NCBI RefSeq assembly: GCF_947493595.1
Contig: NZ_CANLRL010000007.1
Location: 168,473-232,472 of the forward strand
Source: an uncultured Shimia sp.
GTDB lineage: Bacteria; Pseudomonadota; Alphaproteobacteria; Rhodobacterales; Rhodobacteraceae
DNA length: 64,000 nt
Direction: 5' to 3'
A program made the position numbers and the translations under genes. The notes under the pieces are model-generated. The model did no database searches. It worked only from the letters and a program-made list of their open reading frames with translations, and was not told the origin of the DNA. Positions 1 through 10,972 of this stretch are shown piece by piece (position 1 is the first letter of the stretch; every line of letters begins with the position of its first letter).

Positions 1-1
1 A

Positions 2-928
2 CCGTCCGAGACCACGCCAATGTGTGCCTTGAAGGTGGCGGAGATCTTGCATGAGGCCGGTGTGCCAGCGGGTGTGTACAACGTCATTCAAGGCATGGGC
101 GAAGTTGGCGCCGCACTGGTCAATGATCCGCGTGTGGACAAGGTTAGCCTGACCGGATCGGTCCCAACCGGCAAGAAGGTCTATGCAGCGGCGGCCGGCC
201 ACATGAAGCATGTGACCATGGAGCTGGGCGGGAAGTCCCCGTTGATCATCTTCGATGATGCGGATGTTGAAAACGCCGTTGGTGGTGCCATTCTGGGCAA
301 CTTCTACAGTTCCGGTCAGGTGTGTTCCAACGGCACGCGGGTGTTTGTGCAGAAGGGCATCAAGGAGAAGTTCCTGACCCGTCTGGCAGAGCGACTGGGC
401 ACGGCCGTGATTGGCGATCCGTTGGATGAGGCAACCAGCTTTGGACCGATGGTTTCCGAGCGGCAGATGAACATTGTGCTGGGATATATGGCCAAGGGTG
501 TCGACGAGGGCGCGCGGTTGGTGTGCGGTGGCAAGCGTATGGAGCGCGACGGGTTCTTCCTAGAGCCAACGGTCTTTGCCGATGTGACCGATGACATGAC
601 CATTGCGCGCGAAGAGATTTTTGGTCCTGTGATGTCGGTGTTGGACTTTGACACCGAGGAAGAGGTGATCGCGCGGGCCAATGATACCGAATATGGCCTG
701 TCTGCCGGTGTGTTCACGTCTGACCTGTCTCGTGGCCACCGTGTAATCGGGAAGCTGGAAGCGGGCAGTTGTTTCATCAACTCCTACAATGATGCGCCGG
801 TGGAGGCTCCGTTTGGTGGAGTCAAAAACTCCGGCGTGGGGCGTGAAAACTCCAAAGAAGCGATCAACCACTACAGCCAGGTGAAGTCCGTCTATGTGCG
901 CATGGGCGACGTAGAAGCGCCTTACTAA
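2..928 (+). CDS. betB: betaine-aldehyde dehydrogenase, C-terminal part (5' end lies outside window)
   Basis: ALDH motifs [18 protein letters not shown] and [14 protein letters not shown]; followed directly by betA. Confidence 0.9.
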   Translation, partial: PSETTPMCALKVAEILHEAGVPAGVYNVIQGMGEVGAALVNDPRVDKVSLTGSVPTGKKVYAAAAGHMKHVTMELGGKSPLIIFDDADVENAVGGAILGNFYSSGQVCSNGTRVFVQKGIKEKFLTRLAERLGTAVIGDPLDEATSFGPMVSERQMNIVLGYMAKGVDEGARLVCGGKRMERDGFFLEPTVFADVTDDMTIAREEIFGPVMSVLDFDTEEEVIARANDTEYGLSAGVFTSDLSRGHRVIGKLEAGSCFINSYNDAPVEAPFGGVKNSGVGRENSKEAINHYSQVKSVYVRMGDVEAPY

Positions 929-964
929 TTGCCCGCGATGGCGGCCCTGTCAGGAAAGATCAAG

Positions 965-2620
965 ATGCAGGCAGATTATGTGATTGTTGGCGCGGGCTCT
1001 GCCGGGTGCGCGATGGCGTACCGGCTGAGTGAAGCGGGCAAATCCGTGTTGGTGATTGAACATGGCGGCACCGATGCGGGGCCGTTTATTCAGATGCCGG
1101 CGGCACTGAGCTATCCGATGAACATGAGCCTGTATGACTGGGGCTATAAAACCCTGCCTGAACCGCATTTGGGTGGACGGACGTTGGTCTGTCCGCGTGG
1201 CAAGGTGATTGGTGGGTCGAGTTCGATCAATGGCATGGTTTATGTGCGCGGGCACGCAGGCGACTATGACCACTGGGCTGAGAGCGGCGCGGATGGGTGG
1301 TCTTATGCGGATGTGCTGCCGTATTTCAAACGCATGGAGAATTGGCACGAAAGCGGGCAGGGCGGAGATCCCGATTGGCGCGGCTCTGACGGTCCGTTGC
1401 ATATCAGCCGCGGGCCTCGCAACAACCCGCTGCATGGCGCTTTTGTGGAGGCCGGGCGGCAAGCAGGCTATCCGGTGACCGATGACTACAACGGGCAGCA
1501 GCAAGAGGGCTTTGGCCCGATGGATATGACCGTCTACAAAGGTCAGCGCTGGTCTGCTGCAAATGCCTATCTGAAGCCTGCATTGAAGCGCGAGAACTGT
1601 GACCTGGTGCGGGGGTTGGCGCGCAAAGTGGTTATGGAAAACGGCCGTGCCGTGGGCGTGGAGATCGAGCGTGCCGGGCAGGTTCAGGTGATCCGTGCCA
1701 ATGCTGAAGTGATCTTGTCGGCGTCTTCGTTGAATTCGCCCAAGCTGTTGATGTTGTCGGGTATTGGTCCAGGCGCCCATCTGGCGGAACATGGCATTGA
1801 GGTTGTCGCGGATCGCGCCGGAGTCGGCCAAAACTTGCAGGACCACCTTGAGGTCTACATGCAGATGGCCTGCAAGCAGCCGATTACGCTCTACAAATAC
1901 TGGAACCTGATTGGCAAAGGTCTGATCGGGGCGCAGTGGTTGTTCACCAAAACCGGGCTTGGGGCTTCTAACCAGTTTGAAACCGCTGGGTTTATTCGGT
2001 CGAGGGCTGGGATTTCCTATCCCGATATTCAATATCATTTCCTGCCCATCGCGGTGCGCTATGACGGGCAAGCGGCGGCAGAGGGGCATGGATTTCAGGC
2101 ACATGTCGGGCCGATGCGGTCGCCGTCGCGGGGCGAAGTGACATTGCAGTCGGCTGATCCAAAGGACGCGCCGAACATCTTCTTCAACTACATGTCGACG
2201 GAGCGGGACTGGGAAGACTTCCGCGCCTGTATTCGTCTGACACGGGAGATTTTTGCGCAAGAGGCGATGCAGCCGTTTGTGAAAAGCGAGATCCAGCCGG
2301 GCGCGGATTTGCAGACCGATGACGAGATCGACAGCTTCATTCGCGAGCACGCGGAGAGCGCCTATCACCCCTGTGGCACTTGTAAGATGGGCAGCGTTGA
2401 TGATCCCTCGGCGGTAGTTGACAGTGAATGTCGGGTGATTGGCGTGGATGGCCTGCGCGTGGCGGACAGTTCGATTTTCCCACGCATCACCAACGGCAAT
2501 CTTAATGGGCCGTCGATTATGACCGGCGAGAAGGCCGCAGATCACATCTTGGGGCGGCGAATGCCGTCGTCTAATGCGGCGCCATGGTTTGCGTCTGATT
2601 GGGAAAATACACAGCGCTGA
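965..2620 (+). CDS. betA: choline dehydrogenase (GMC oxidoreductase)
   Basis: FAD-binding [30 protein letters not shown]-terminal HPCGTCKMG; start at ATG 965 preferred over the upstream ORF start 929. Confidence 0.92.
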   Translation: MQADYVIVGAGSAGCAMAYRLSEAGKSVLVIEHGGTDAGPFIQMPAALSYPMNMSLYDWGYKTLPEPHLGGRTLVCPRGKVIGGSSSINGMVYVRGHAGDYDHWAESGADGWSYADVLPYFKRMENWHESGQGGDPDWRGSDGPLHISRGPRNNPLHGAFVEAGRQAGYPVTDDYNGQQQEGFGPMDMTVYKGQRWSAANAYLKPALKRENCDLVRGLARKVVMENGRAVGVEIERAGQVQVIRANAEVILSASSLNSPKLLMLSGIGPGAHLAEHGIEVVADRAGVGQNLQDHLEVYMQMACKQPITLYKYWNLIGKGLIGAQWLFTKTGLGASNQFETAGFIRSRAGISYPDIQYHFLPIAVRYDGQAAAEGHGFQAHVGPMRSPSRGEVTLQSADPKDAPNIFFNYMSTERDWEDFRACIRLTREIFAQEAMQPFVKSEIQPGADLQTDDEIDSFIREHAESAYHPCGTCKMGSVDDPSAVVDSECRVIGVDGLRVADSSIFPRITNGNLNGPSIMTGEKAADHILGRRMPSSNAAPWFASDWENTQR

Positions 2621-2713
2621 TGCGTGTTTTTGAATGTGACTTGATCCGCGTCAAAGTGGGGAGGTGTGCTGTTGGAGTAGGGTGTGTACGACCTTAAAAA
2701 CAGGAGCGCAAAC

Positions 2714-2953
2714 ATGGCGAACACCCCACACGAACTGGCCGCAGAATTCCCTGAATTTGTTGAGAAAATGCATGAGCTGAAGGTCAGCGATAAGCACTTC
2801 GCAAAGCTGGCTGAAGAGTACCACGAGTTGAACCGGAAGGTGCATGCCGCAGAGACCAATGTGGCGCCGCGCGAAGAACTGGCGGAAGTGGATCTGCGCA
2901 AGCGCCGCGGGGCGCTGAAGGATGAGATCTACGCCTATCTCAAAGCAAACTGA
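2714..2953 (+). CDS. YdcH/DUF465 family small protein
   Basis: 79 aa, FPEFVEKMHELKVSDKHFAKLAEEYHELNRKVHAAE typical of DUF465; ATG at 2714. Confidence 0.8.
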   Translation: MANTPHELAAEFPEFVEKMHELKVSDKHFAKLAEEYHELNRKVHAAETNVAPREELAEVDLRKRRGALKDEIYAYLKAN

Positions 2954-3759
2954 TTGATGAAGCTGGTCAGTTTTGGCCAGGTGTCGGTGCGCCACAAGCC
3001 GGTGTGACCTGCGCCGGGAGCCTCGACAAATACTTTTCTATTGGAAGGGGCGGCAGAGAAAATCTGTCGCCCCATCTTTATTGGGATCAGTTCGTCCTCA
3101 GTGCCGTGCAGGATCAGCAAAGGCAAGGTGACGGTCTCGGCGCGAGACAGGCTGTCCCATTGATTTGACAGGTGTTTTGTAAAGTCCCCGTTGCCGGGAT
3201 GGTGGTGCGCGGCCATGGTCTTGAGAGACGTATAAGGCGCTTCCAGCAGGATGGCGTTGGGCGTGATGCCTGCTTCCAAAGCGCCCAGGGTTACGGCGGC
3301 GCCGATGCTTTCGCCATAGACCACTACCGGGGCCTGTAAGGGGCGCACGATGCTGTCGTAGATCTCAACTGTGTCGTTTATGATGGCGGCTTCTTGCGGG
3401 GTGCCTGTGCTGCCGGAATAGCCGCGGTAGGCAGGGGCAACGAGGCCGTAGCCTCGCTGAAGTAGGAGGTCGAAGCGCGAAGCGCGGTTGGCCAAATTGC
3501 CTGCGTTTCCTTGCAGATAGAAGATCACTGGCTCGCCGGGCGCGGGTGGTGCGGTCCAGACAATCAGCTCTTGGCCGTCGTGGTGGAATACCTCTTCGGT
3601 CACGGCTGGCAGGTTGGCATCGGCAGGGGAGACGCGGGTGTCATCCAGCGGGTAGATCACCAACCGTTCCAGCAGGGGCGCAGCGGCCACCAGCATAAAG
3701 GCAAAGACCACGCAAAAGGCGCAGAGCCGGAACAGGAATTGCGCGAGCCTAACCCACAT
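2935..3759 (-). CDS. alpha/beta hydrolase
   Basis: YGESIGAAVTLGALEAG nucleophile elbow, LILHGTEDELIP, GAGHTGLW; start ambiguous (3759 or 3789). Confidence 0.75.
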   Translation of the reverse strand: MWVRLAQFLFRLCAFCVVFAFMLVAAAPLLERLVIYPLDDTRVSPADANLPAVTEEVFHHDGQELIVWTAPPAPGEPVIFYLQGNAGNLANRASRFDLLLQRGYGLVAPAYRGYSGSTGTPQEAAIINDTVEIYDSIVRPLQAPVVVYGESIGAAVTLGALEAGITPNAILLEAPYTSLKTMAAHHHPGNGDFTKHLSNQWDSLSRAETVTLPLLILHGTEDELIPIKMGRQIFSAAPSNRKVFVEAPGAGHTGLWRTDTWPKLTSFINQFALR

Positions 3760-5149
3760 CGTAGGGCAACACGCCACGGGCGTTTTCATTGATGGTCAGG
3801 CGGCGTTCAAGTGGAGGTACGGAGCGTTGGTGGCAATGGGTGCGTTCACAGATGCGACAGGAAATGCCAATGGGTTCAAAGGCCTGTGGGTTGTCGAGCT
3901 CCATGTGGTCAGCATAGACCAGCGCGTCGGCGTGGCGGATTTCACAGCCCAAAGCGATGGCGTAGCGGCGCACTGGCGCGCCGAAGTGGCCGCCGGATTT
4001 GGAGACATCGCGTGCCAGTGAGATGTAGCGCACGCCGTCCGGGGTTTCGGCCAATTGGCGTAGGAAACGGCCCGGCGTTTCAAAGGCGCGGTGTACGTTC
4101 CAGAGGGGGCAGGCGCCGCCGAAACGGGCGAATTGTAGGCGGGTTGCAGAGTGGCGTTTGGTGATGGTGCCAGCCTGATCAACGCGGACAAAGAAGAAGG
4201 GAATACCTTTGTTTCCAGGGCGTTGTAGGGTTGAGAGACGGTGTGCGACTTGCTCAATGGAGGCGCCAAACCGGTTGGAAAGCAGTTCCAGATCGTGGCG
4301 GGTTTCGCGGGCGGTTTGCAGGAAGGTGCCGTAAGGCATGAGGGCCGCACCGGCGAAGTAGTTGGCGAGGCCAATTTTGGCGATGGAGCGCGCGGCGTCA
4401 GATTGGAAGCGGGCGAAGTCCAGTGTGGCCTCTAGGAGTTGTCCGTTTTGCAGAAGGGCAACTTGTAGAAGGAGTTGAAATGTTTGGGTTTCTGGTTGGG
4501 CGTAGCGGGAGATTTGCAGGCGCTGGTGCTCGGCATCGTAGTGGCGCAGCTGGTCGATGTCGGTGAAGGCGACCGTGATGCCTGTTTCTTTCAGGGTTGA
4601 GAGAGCTGCGGCGCGGATTCCACCGTGCTCTACTGCACCTTGGGCGAAGCGTTCTGCTGCGTGGTCGACGGCGTCTATGTAGTTGTCACAATAGTGAAAA
4701 AAATCGCGGACCTCGTCCCAGGGGCTGGCCTGCATTTGCACATCCTGGCGACCCAGGGCCTCGTCCAGCGAGGCGAGGCGTTCATGGGTTTGGCGGTAGG
4801 CGCGGTGCAGTTCCAGAAAGGCGCGCGCAAGGGCGGGCGCATTGGAGGCTGTAAGGCGCAAGTCTGCCAGTGGCGCAGAGGTTTCAGCCAGCACGGGATC
4901 GGCCAAGGCTTCGCGCATGTCAGAGACCAGGCGTTCGCTGTCGCCGGTGCTTAATTCCGTGACATCTAATCCAAATTCCTGCGCGAGTGCCAGAACAACT
5001 GTGGTGGAAACCGGGCGGTTGTTGTTCTCCATCTGGTTCAAATAAGGCAGGGAGACGCCAAGTTTCTGGGCAAAATCCTTTTGCGTCAGCGAGAGCCGCG
5101 TGCGGATTTCACGTAGTTTGGCGCCTGCGTAAAGCTTTTGCGTGGGCAT
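3749..5149 (-). CDS. pccR: XRE-family regulator with ImmA/IrrE-like (DUF955) and DUF2083 regions, PccR/RamB-like regulator of propionyl-CoA metabolism
   Basis: N-terminal HTH KLREIRTRLSLTQKDFAQKLGVSLPYLNQMENNNRPVS; C-terminal GCEIRHADALVYADHM...GISCRICERTHCHQRSVPPL; close to pccB; ATG at 5149. Confidence 0.75.
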   Translation of the reverse strand: MPTQKLYAGAKLREIRTRLSLTQKDFAQKLGVSLPYLNQMENNNRPVSTTVVLALAQEFGLDVTELSTGDSERLVSDMREALADPVLAETSAPLADLRLTASNAPALARAFLELHRAYRQTHERLASLDEALGRQDVQMQASPWDEVRDFFHYCDNYIDAVDHAAERFAQGAVEHGGIRAAALSTLKETGITVAFTDIDQLRHYDAEHQRLQISRYAQPETQTFQLLLQVALLQNGQLLEATLDFARFQSDAARSIAKIGLANYFAGAALMPYGTFLQTARETRHDLELLSNRFGASIEQVAHRLSTLQRPGNKGIPFFFVRVDQAGTITKRHSATRLQFARFGGACPLWNVHRAFETPGRFLRQLAETPDGVRYISLARDVSKSGGHFGAPVRRYAIALGCEIRHADALVYADHMELDNPQAFEPIGISCRICERTHCHQRSVPPLERRLTINENARGVLPYDVG

Positions 5150-5170
5150 GGAATCCTCCCGGCTTGCATA

Positions 5171-5193
5171 GCTGCAAAGATAGCTTTGCAAAG
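5171..5193. promoter_or_regulatory. candidate PccR operator upstream of its own gene
   Basis: TGCAAAG-ATAGC-TTTGCAAAG just upstream of the start codon of the XRE regulator. Confidence 0.4.
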
Positions 5194-5345
5194 TTGCTTG
5201 CGCCAGAGGGCAAATCGGGCTGCGGCGATTGGTCGTTAACCAGTGAGATTTGTGGCGATTTTCACGTCGGTAACACGTCTGTATCGCGGCTGTTTTGCGG
5301 AGGTGGGGTTTGGTGTCGCGCAAAGGTTAATTGCGCGACACGCGA

Positions 5346-6560
5346 TCAGACGCCGATGTATTTTTCACGGCGGACCACCGTAATGATGGAGGCCACGCCC
5401 AGTGCCGAGGTTGCCAGCATCAGCCACAGCAGGGGGAAGGCGCCGGTTTCGGGTGTGAGCAAAGCGCCCGCAAGAGCGGACAGGGCAGCGCCGCCGCCAA
5501 TCATAATGGCGCCTGCGAGGCCGGAGGCGGTGCCCGCGAGGTGGGGGCGAACCGACAGGGCGCCTGCTGTGGCGTTGGGGATGGCGAGGCCGTTGCCGAT
5601 GCCAACAAAGGTCATAAAGCCAAAAAAGATTTCAGCGGAGCCAAAGCCTGCGGCAAAGATCGACAGGGAGGCCGCGACACCGAGCCCGCAAATCAGACAG
5701 CCCATGGTGACCATGCGGTTGATGCCGACGCGGGCAGAGTAGCGGCCGGAGAGGAAATTACCGATGAAGTAGCCAACAGCAGGGGCGCCGAAGTAGATGC
5801 CCATTTGCGCCGCGCTCATGCCGAAGAGTTCGGTGGCCACAAAAGGCGCGCCGCCGAGATAGGCAAAGAAGGCACCGGAGGTGAAGCAATTGGCCAGGGA
5901 ATAGCCCCAAAAGCGGGGGCTGGTCAGAAGCTCGGGGTATTCGCGGAATTGTTGACCAAGTGTCAGACCGCTACTGGATTTGGTTTCACCCAGATCGCGG
6001 TAGGTCAGCCAGAAGATGGCAACGCCAGTGGCAAACAGCAGCCAAAAGCTGGCCTGCCAACCAAAGGCGCTGTCCAATAGGCCGCCAAGGGCAGGGCCAA
6101 GCATCGGCACCACGGTCATGCCCATGGTGACGTAGCCAATCATCGAAGCGGCCTCATCTGCCGACACCATGTCGCGCACCACGGCGCGGGACAGGACCAT
6201 GGCCACAACCACGGCGGCTTGCAGCATGCGGAAGGTCAGAAAGATCGCAGCGTTGGGCGCGTAGATGCAGCCAATGGTGGCGGCAAGGAAGATTGCGAGG
6301 CCTGCGAGGATCACCGGACGGCGGCCCAGTTTGTCGCTGATTGGGCCAACGACAATTTGCAGCACCGCGTTGACGCCCAGGTAGACCGCAATGGAGAGTT
6401 GCATCACGCCATAGTCGGTGTCGAAGTACTCCGTCATCGAGGGCAGGCTGGGCAAGAAGATGTTCATGCACAACGCAGAAACCCCGGCCAGCAGGATCAA
6501 CGTGAAGATGTTTGGCGGTGTGGTTCGGTCTAGAAATTGACCACGGGCTAAGCTGCTCAT
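5346..6560 (-). CDS. MFS multidrug effflux transporter, Bcr/CflA type
   Basis: 12-TM profile, FLPSLPSMTEYFDTDYGVMQLSIAVYLGVNAVLQIVVGPISDKLGRRPVILAG. Confidence 0.85.
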   Translation of the reverse strand: MSSLARGQFLDRTTPPNIFTLILLAGVSALCMNIFLPSLPSMTEYFDTDYGVMQLSIAVYLGVNAVLQIVVGPISDKLGRRPVILAGLAIFLAATIGCIYAPNAAIFLTFRMLQAAVVVAMVLSRAVVRDMVSADEAASMIGYVTMGMTVVPMLGPALGGLLDSAFGWQASFWLLFATGVAIFWLTYRDLGETKSSSGLTLGQQFREYPELLTSPRFWGYSLANCFTSGAFFAYLGGAPFVATELFGMSAAQMGIYFGAPAVGYFIGNFLSGRYSARVGINRMVTMGCLICGLGVAASLSIFAAGFGSAEIFFGFMTFVGIGNGLAIPNATAGALSVRPHLAGTASGLAGAIMIGGGAALSALAGALLTPETGAFPLLWLMLATSALGVASIITVVRREKYIGV

Positions 6561-6620
6561 GCCCTAAGAGGTAGGAGTGCAGTGGGGGAATGTCCATGTG
6601 TAAATTTCATTTGTGAAGTA

Positions 6621-6676
6621 TTTGCACATTTGCAATTCGCACCGCATTGGTTTTCTGTGGTTTGCAAATTTGCGGG
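6621..6676. promoter_or_regulatory. candidate PccR operator region upstream of pccB
   Basis: TTTGCACATTTGCAA (6621-6635) and TTTGCAAATTTGCGGG (6661-6676), matching the TTTGCAAA core described for PccR/RamB-type regulators. Confidence 0.45.
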
Positions 6677-6778
6677 AAAATTCTTTTGCGGGTGCAGCAA
6701 TACGCGTATGCTCTCTCGCAAAGCTTTTGGGGGCAGTGTGTTTTGCGCCTGCCCAAACCGACGAATGAGGGCCCCGCC

Positions 6779-8311
6779 ATGAAAGACATTCTGCAACAGT
6801 TGGAAGAGCGCCGTGAAGTTGCCCGTTTGGGTGGTGGACAGCGCCGCATCGACAGTCAGCACGCCAAAGGCAAGCTGACCGCGCGTGAGCGGATTGAGCT
6901 GCTGCTGGACGAAGGCAGCTTTGAAGAGTTTGACATGTTCAAAACCCATCGCTGCACCGAGTTTGGCATGGAAGAGCAGAAGCCGGCAGGCGACGGTGTG
7001 ATCACCGGTTGGGGCACAATCAATGGCCGTATGGTCTATGTGTTCTCTCAGGACTTTACCGTGTTTGGCGGCTCTTTGTCAGAAACGCACGCGCAGAAGA
7101 TTTGCAAGATTCAAGACATGGCGGTGCAAAACGGTGCGCCGATCATTGGCCTGAACGATTCCGGTGGCGCGCGCATTCAGGAAGGTGTCGACTCGCTTGC
7201 GGGCTATGCCGAAGTGTTCCAGCGTAACATCATGGCGTCCGGCGTGGTGCCGCAGATTTCCGTGATTATGGGGCCATGTGCCGGTGGTGCGGTGTATTCG
7301 CCAGCGATGACCGACTTCATCTTTATGGTGAAAGACACTTCTTATATGTTTGTGACCGGTCCGGATGTTGTGAAGACCGTGACCAATGAGGTTGTGACCG
7401 CCGAAGAGCTTGGCGGGGCGTCGACCCACACCAAGAAGTCTTCGGTGGCGGATGGCGCGTTTGAGAACGACGTTGAGGCGCTGACCGAAGTGCGCCGTCT
7501 GGTGGACTTCCTGCCGCTCAATAACCGCGAGAAACCTCCGGTGCGTCCGTTCTTTGATGAGCCGGGGCGGGTGGAGACCTCTCTGGACACATTGGTGCCA
7601 GAAAACGCCAACACGCCGTATGACATGAAAGAGCTGATCGCCAAAGTGGCGGACGAAGGCGATTTCTACGAAATTCAAGAAGACTACGCCAAGAACATCC
7701 TGACCGGCTTTATCCGTCTGGAGGGGCAGACCGTGGGTGTGGTGGCAAACCAACCGATGGTGTTGGCGGGCTGTCTGGACATCGACAGCTCCCGCAAGGC
7801 GGCGCGGTTTGTGCGCTTCTGTGACTGCTTTGAAATTCCAATCCTGACGCTGGTTGACGTGCCGGGCTTCCTGCCGGGCACCAGCCAGGAATATGGCGGC
7901 GTGATCAAACACGGCGCGAAGTTGCTGTTTGCCTATGGCGAAGCCACGGTGCCGAAAGTGACCGTGATCACGCGGAAAGCCTATGGTGGCGCTTATGACG
8001 TGATGGCGTCCAAGCACCTGCGCGGTGATTTTAACTACGCCTGGCCGACGGCGGAGATCGCGGTGATGGGGGCCAAAGGTGCAACCGAGATTATCCACCG
8101 GGCAGACCTTGGCGATGCCGAGAAGATTGCCGCGCATACGCAGGATTACGAAGACCGGTTTGCGACGCCGTTTGTGGCCGCAGAGCGTGGCTTTATTGAT
8201 GAGGTGATTCAGCCAAAATCCACCCGCAAACGGGTGAGCCGGGCGTTTGCGAGCCTGCGCAACAAAAAGCTCGAGAACCCGTGGAAAAAGCACGACAACA
8301 TCCCGCTGTAA
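6779..8311 (+). CDS. pccB: propionyl-CoA carboxylase beta subunit
   Basis: carboxyltransferase motifs [57 protein letters not shown] at 6779. Confidence 0.93.
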   Translation: MKDILQQLEERREVARLGGGQRRIDSQHAKGKLTARERIELLLDEGSFEEFDMFKTHRCTEFGMEEQKPAGDGVITGWGTINGRMVYVFSQDFTVFGGSLSETHAQKICKIQDMAVQNGAPIIGLNDSGGARIQEGVDSLAGYAEVFQRNIMASGVVPQISVIMGPCAGGAVYSPAMTDFIFMVKDTSYMFVTGPDVVKTVTNEVVTAEELGGASTHTKKSSVADGAFENDVEALTEVRRLVDFLPLNNREKPPVRPFFDEPGRVETSLDTLVPENANTPYDMKELIAKVADEGDFYEIQEDYAKNILTGFIRLEGQTVGVVANQPMVLAGCLDIDSSRKAARFVRFCDCFEIPILTLVDVPGFLPGTSQEYGGVIKHGAKLLFAYGEATVPKVTVITRKAYGGAYDVMASKHLRGDFNYAWPTAEIAVMGAKGATEIIHRADLGDAEKIAAHTQDYEDRFATPFVAAERGFIDEVIQPKSTRKRVSRAFASLRNKKLENPWKKHDNIPL

Positions 8312-8360
8312 TGACCTATAGGTGGTTTCACTACCAATCCACCACAAGGAAGAATTGAAT

Positions 8361-8786
8361 ATGCGTACCCTAACATTTGCCTCCTGCATTTTGCTTGCGT
8401 TGCCTTTGGCAGCGCAGGCGCAGAGTTGTCGTGGCGTCCAGTCGCTTGATCTGGGCAATGGCACGAAGGCTTGTGTTGTCAAGATCGAGGAAGGCGCGAT
8501 CACGACGACAAAAACGCGGGACGACTATGCCAGTGAGCAAAAACACACGCGGGCGCAGCCGATGGTTGGCGCGACAATGACCGGACCAGTGCCGGCCAAG
8601 CGAGCCACGGTCAAAAAACAGATGCTGGCGATGTGCAAGGCGACGCAAGCTAAGGTCTCTGAGCAATTTGCCGGCCGGAAATACAATCGTGTCATCTTGA
8701 TCCAGGATTGGACCAAGGCCGGGGGCAAGGTTCAGGCTGGCTTCTCCTCTGACACCTGCAAAGGGTTTCGGTTCTTTGCCGGTTAA
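8361..8786 (+). CDS. secreted hypothetical protein
   Basis: signal peptide MRTLTFASCILLALPLAAQAQ then a Cys-containing domain. Confidence 0.6.
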   Translation: MRTLTFASCILLALPLAAQAQSCRGVQSLDLGNGTKACVVKIEEGAITTTKTRDDYASEQKHTRAQPMVGATMTGPVPAKRATVKKQMLAMCKATQAKVSEQFAGRKYNRVILIQDWTKAGGKVQAGFSSDTCKGFRFFAG

Positions 8787-8873
8787 AGCGACATATCACG
8801 TTGCTTTTGGGTTCGCTGCAGATGTGGCGGACCTGGTACGGTGCGGCCGAGTTCCCAGCGGACGTTGGGCCAC

Positions 8874-9344
8874 ATGACCCGCGCTGGCCCGAATATCGCG
8901 GTTTACCCGCCCGCCGTTTCGGTGATCGCCCCCGTGGTGGCAGTTGCGTTGGAGTGGCTGGTGCCGTTGGCGGTGTTGCCTGCGGCGGGTCGTTTGCTAC
9001 TTGCGGTTCCAGGCGCCGCGTTGCTGGGCGCCGCCGGATGGCTGGCTATGTCCGGCACGCGGGCCTTTGAAAAGGCAGGGACCAATGTTGATCCCAAGCA
9101 GCCTACTCTGAAGCTGGTGCGCAGTGGACCGTACCGGTTTACGCGCAATCCGATGTATCTGGGCATGGTTGTGTTGCAACTTGGGCTGGCACTGACGTTT
9201 TCGCTGGATTGGGCTGTTTTGGGCGCGGCTGTGGTTTTTATGCTGTTGCACTTTGGCGTTGTGTTGCCGGAGGAGATCTATCTGACGGACCTCTTTGGCG
9301 CAGAGTACCAGACGTTTCTTACGCAAACCCGGAGGTGGCTATGA
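8874..9344 (+). CDS. isoprenylcysteine carboxyl methyltransferase (ICMT)-like membrane protein
   Basis: VRSGPYRFTRNPMYLGMVVLQLG and LPEEIYLTDLFGAEYQTF signature. Confidence 0.75.
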   Translation: MTRAGPNIAVYPPAVSVIAPVVAVALEWLVPLAVLPAAGRLLLAVPGAALLGAAGWLAMSGTRAFEKAGTNVDPKQPTLKLVRSGPYRFTRNPMYLGMVVLQLGLALTFSLDWAVLGAAVVFMLLHFGVVLPEEIYLTDLFGAEYQTFLTQTRRWL

Positions 9345-9694
9345 GCCGGAGCCGCTGGCATATCCAACGTGAGGGCGATGCGCTGACCATGAGTCGTCGC
9401 TTGCCGGTGCGCTGGGACGTGGTGGCAGAAACGTCGCTGCCGGATGCGGGCTTGCTGCGCACGGCGCAGCAGGTGCGCCAGGATATGTGGCGCGCGTTGC
9501 AGGATCTGCGCGGCTTTGCCCCAACCGTTGAGGTGCGGCGGGAGGCTGGACAGCTTTATGTGAAAGCGGGCGGCGCGGTGGAGGGTGCTGTCGCCAAAAC
9601 CCATGCGCAGGCCATCATTGCAGAGATTTTGGACTGTCCAGAGCGGCGCGCGCGTTGGCGTCAATTTGCGCAGCACCGGGGGGCGTCGTCATGA
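9341..9694 (+). CDS. hypothetical protein
   Basis: ATG overlaps stop of preceding ORF (ATGA), no recognisable domain. Confidence 0.5.
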   Translation: MSRSRWHIQREGDALTMSRRLPVRWDVVAETSLPDAGLLRTAQQVRQDMWRALQDLRGFAPTVEVRREAGQLYVKAGGAVEGAVAKTHAQAIIAEILDCPERRARWRQFAQHRGASS

Positions 9695-10185
9695 AATTTG
9701 TGACGACACGTAAGGCTTTGGCGCAAAAAACTTTCGCGTCTCGCACATTTTTTGCAGCTTTTACAAAAGAACTGTGCAAGCGTGCGATTCAAGTTACGAT
9801 ATCCGCCGCGTTTGGAGGGGCCCTCTTGGGCGCGGCCACGGCCGGGGTTTTGGAGGAGACCCCGGTCGTGCCCTCAGGCAACGATCTCCATCTTCAGGAA
9901 ATTCTATACGAAACCCGCGTGGACGAGAGCCGCGTGGCGCGGTTTCGCTACATCATGCCGCTGATCCGGCAGGGCGTGGAGTTTGCTGAGATCGAACAAG
10001 ACTTCTTTCACCTGTGCATTGGCGTCGCAGTGCCGTATCTCGCCATTCAGGATGAAACAGTCGATCAGGTGATCATTTCCATGGCGGACAGAGAGACCAC
10101 ATTTGGCGAGGCCACACAGCTGGCCACGCAGTTTTTTGAAGCATTCAGCGTGCAGGACGGCACCTGTATCTGGGAGGGCTTTTGA
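9691..10185 (+). CDS. hypothetical exported/membrane-anchored protein, probably DUF6497-like
   Basis: ATGA overlap with preceding ORF; C-terminal VDQVIISMADRETTFGEATQLATQFFEAFSVQDGTCIWEGF resembles this family. Confidence 0.55.
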   Translation: MKFVTTRKALAQKTFASRTFFAAFTKELCKRAIQVTISAAFGGALLGAATAGVLEETPVVPSGNDLHLQEILYETRVDESRVARFRYIMPLIRQGVEFAEIEQDFFHLCIGVAVPYLAIQDETVDQVIISMADRETTFGEATQLATQFFEAFSVQDGTCIWEGF

Positions 10186-10387
10186 TGACACCACTAGATA
10201 TTGTTAACGCTAAGGCCAATGAGCAAGACATTGCGACTTTGCGGTCACATCAGATGAGCTTGGCCTCGTATCTGTATCTTTTTGCAGAGCATTTGCGTAA
10301 TCTCCGCGCGTGTCCCCAACGTGGGGCACTGAGGCAGGCAGGGCAAATCCGCCCTGTTTGGACGTTAAACAATGAGTGGAGAACAAG

Positions 10388-10534
10388 ATGTCCAAGAGCA
10401 TCAAGACATTCCTCGCGATCGGCCTCGTGGCCATCGTGGCAGCCTGTGGTCAAGACGAGCCGCTGGAAGAATATGTTGTGGTCGACCCAGAGCCGATCTC
10501 TTCTGAGCCAACTTACACTGGCAAATACAAGTAA
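10388..10534 (+). CDS. 48-aa predicted lipoprotein (absent from the supplied ORF track)
   Basis: MSKSIKTFLAIGLVAIVAACGQDEPLEEYVVVDPEPISSEPTYTGKYK; lipobox VAAC; upstream GGAG. Confidence 0.7.
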   Translation: MSKSIKTFLAIGLVAIVAACGQDEPLEEYVVVDPEPISSEPTYTGKYK

Positions 10535-10551
10535 GGCGTTACGCCTGACAG

Positions 10552-10577
10552 GTGGACAGGCCGCGCGGCCTGTTCAC
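10552..10577. repeat. near-perfect 26-bp palindrome GTGGACAGGCCGCGCGGCCTGTTCAC
   Basis: both arms read directly; one G.U-type mismatch. Confidence 0.8.
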
Positions 10578-10615
10578 ACCCGCGCCACCCCCTCTCAGAT
10601 CCGGAGGGCCGTGGC

Positions 10616-10972
10616 ATGATCAAGCATCGCGGGTTCCCCGGACGTCTTCCGGGATCGGATTTCCAATTCACCATTCGTCGCGCCAACCCCAAAGGTGTCA
10701 CGCCGATCACCCGGCGTGAGCGGTTCAAAGACCGTCGTCCGCCGGATCGTCGCGCGGATGCGGCCTTTATGCAGGCACTTTGGGAGCATTTTGGCGACCA
10801 GCCGTTTGAGCGGGGCAATTTGGATGCTGGCCGTTTGAGTTGGCTGTTTGGCCGTGAAGTTGTCGCGGTTGAAGAGGATTTTGACCCCGAGGATTATGAG
10901 GCGCTGCTGGTCATTGACGAAGCTGTGGCGCGGATTTCATTCCCGGACGCATTTGAAGGTGATTGGGCGTAA
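10616..10972 (+). CDS. conserved-looking hypothetical protein
   Basis: 118 aa ORF, acidic C-terminus, no recognisable domain. Confidence 0.55.
   Translation: MIKHRGFPGRLPGSDFQFTIRRANPKGVTPITRRERFKDRRPPDRRADAAFMQALWEHFGDQPFERGNLDAGRLSWLFGREVVAVEEDFDPEDYEALLVIDEAVARISFPDAFEGDWA

Noticed and set aside
950-2545. 531-aa minus-strand ORF antisense to betA
   Set aside because: Sense strand is clear choline dehydrogenase; antisense translation has no family signal
7079-8503. 474-aa minus-strand ORF antisense to pccB
   Set aside because: Shadow ORF of a carboxyltransferase gene
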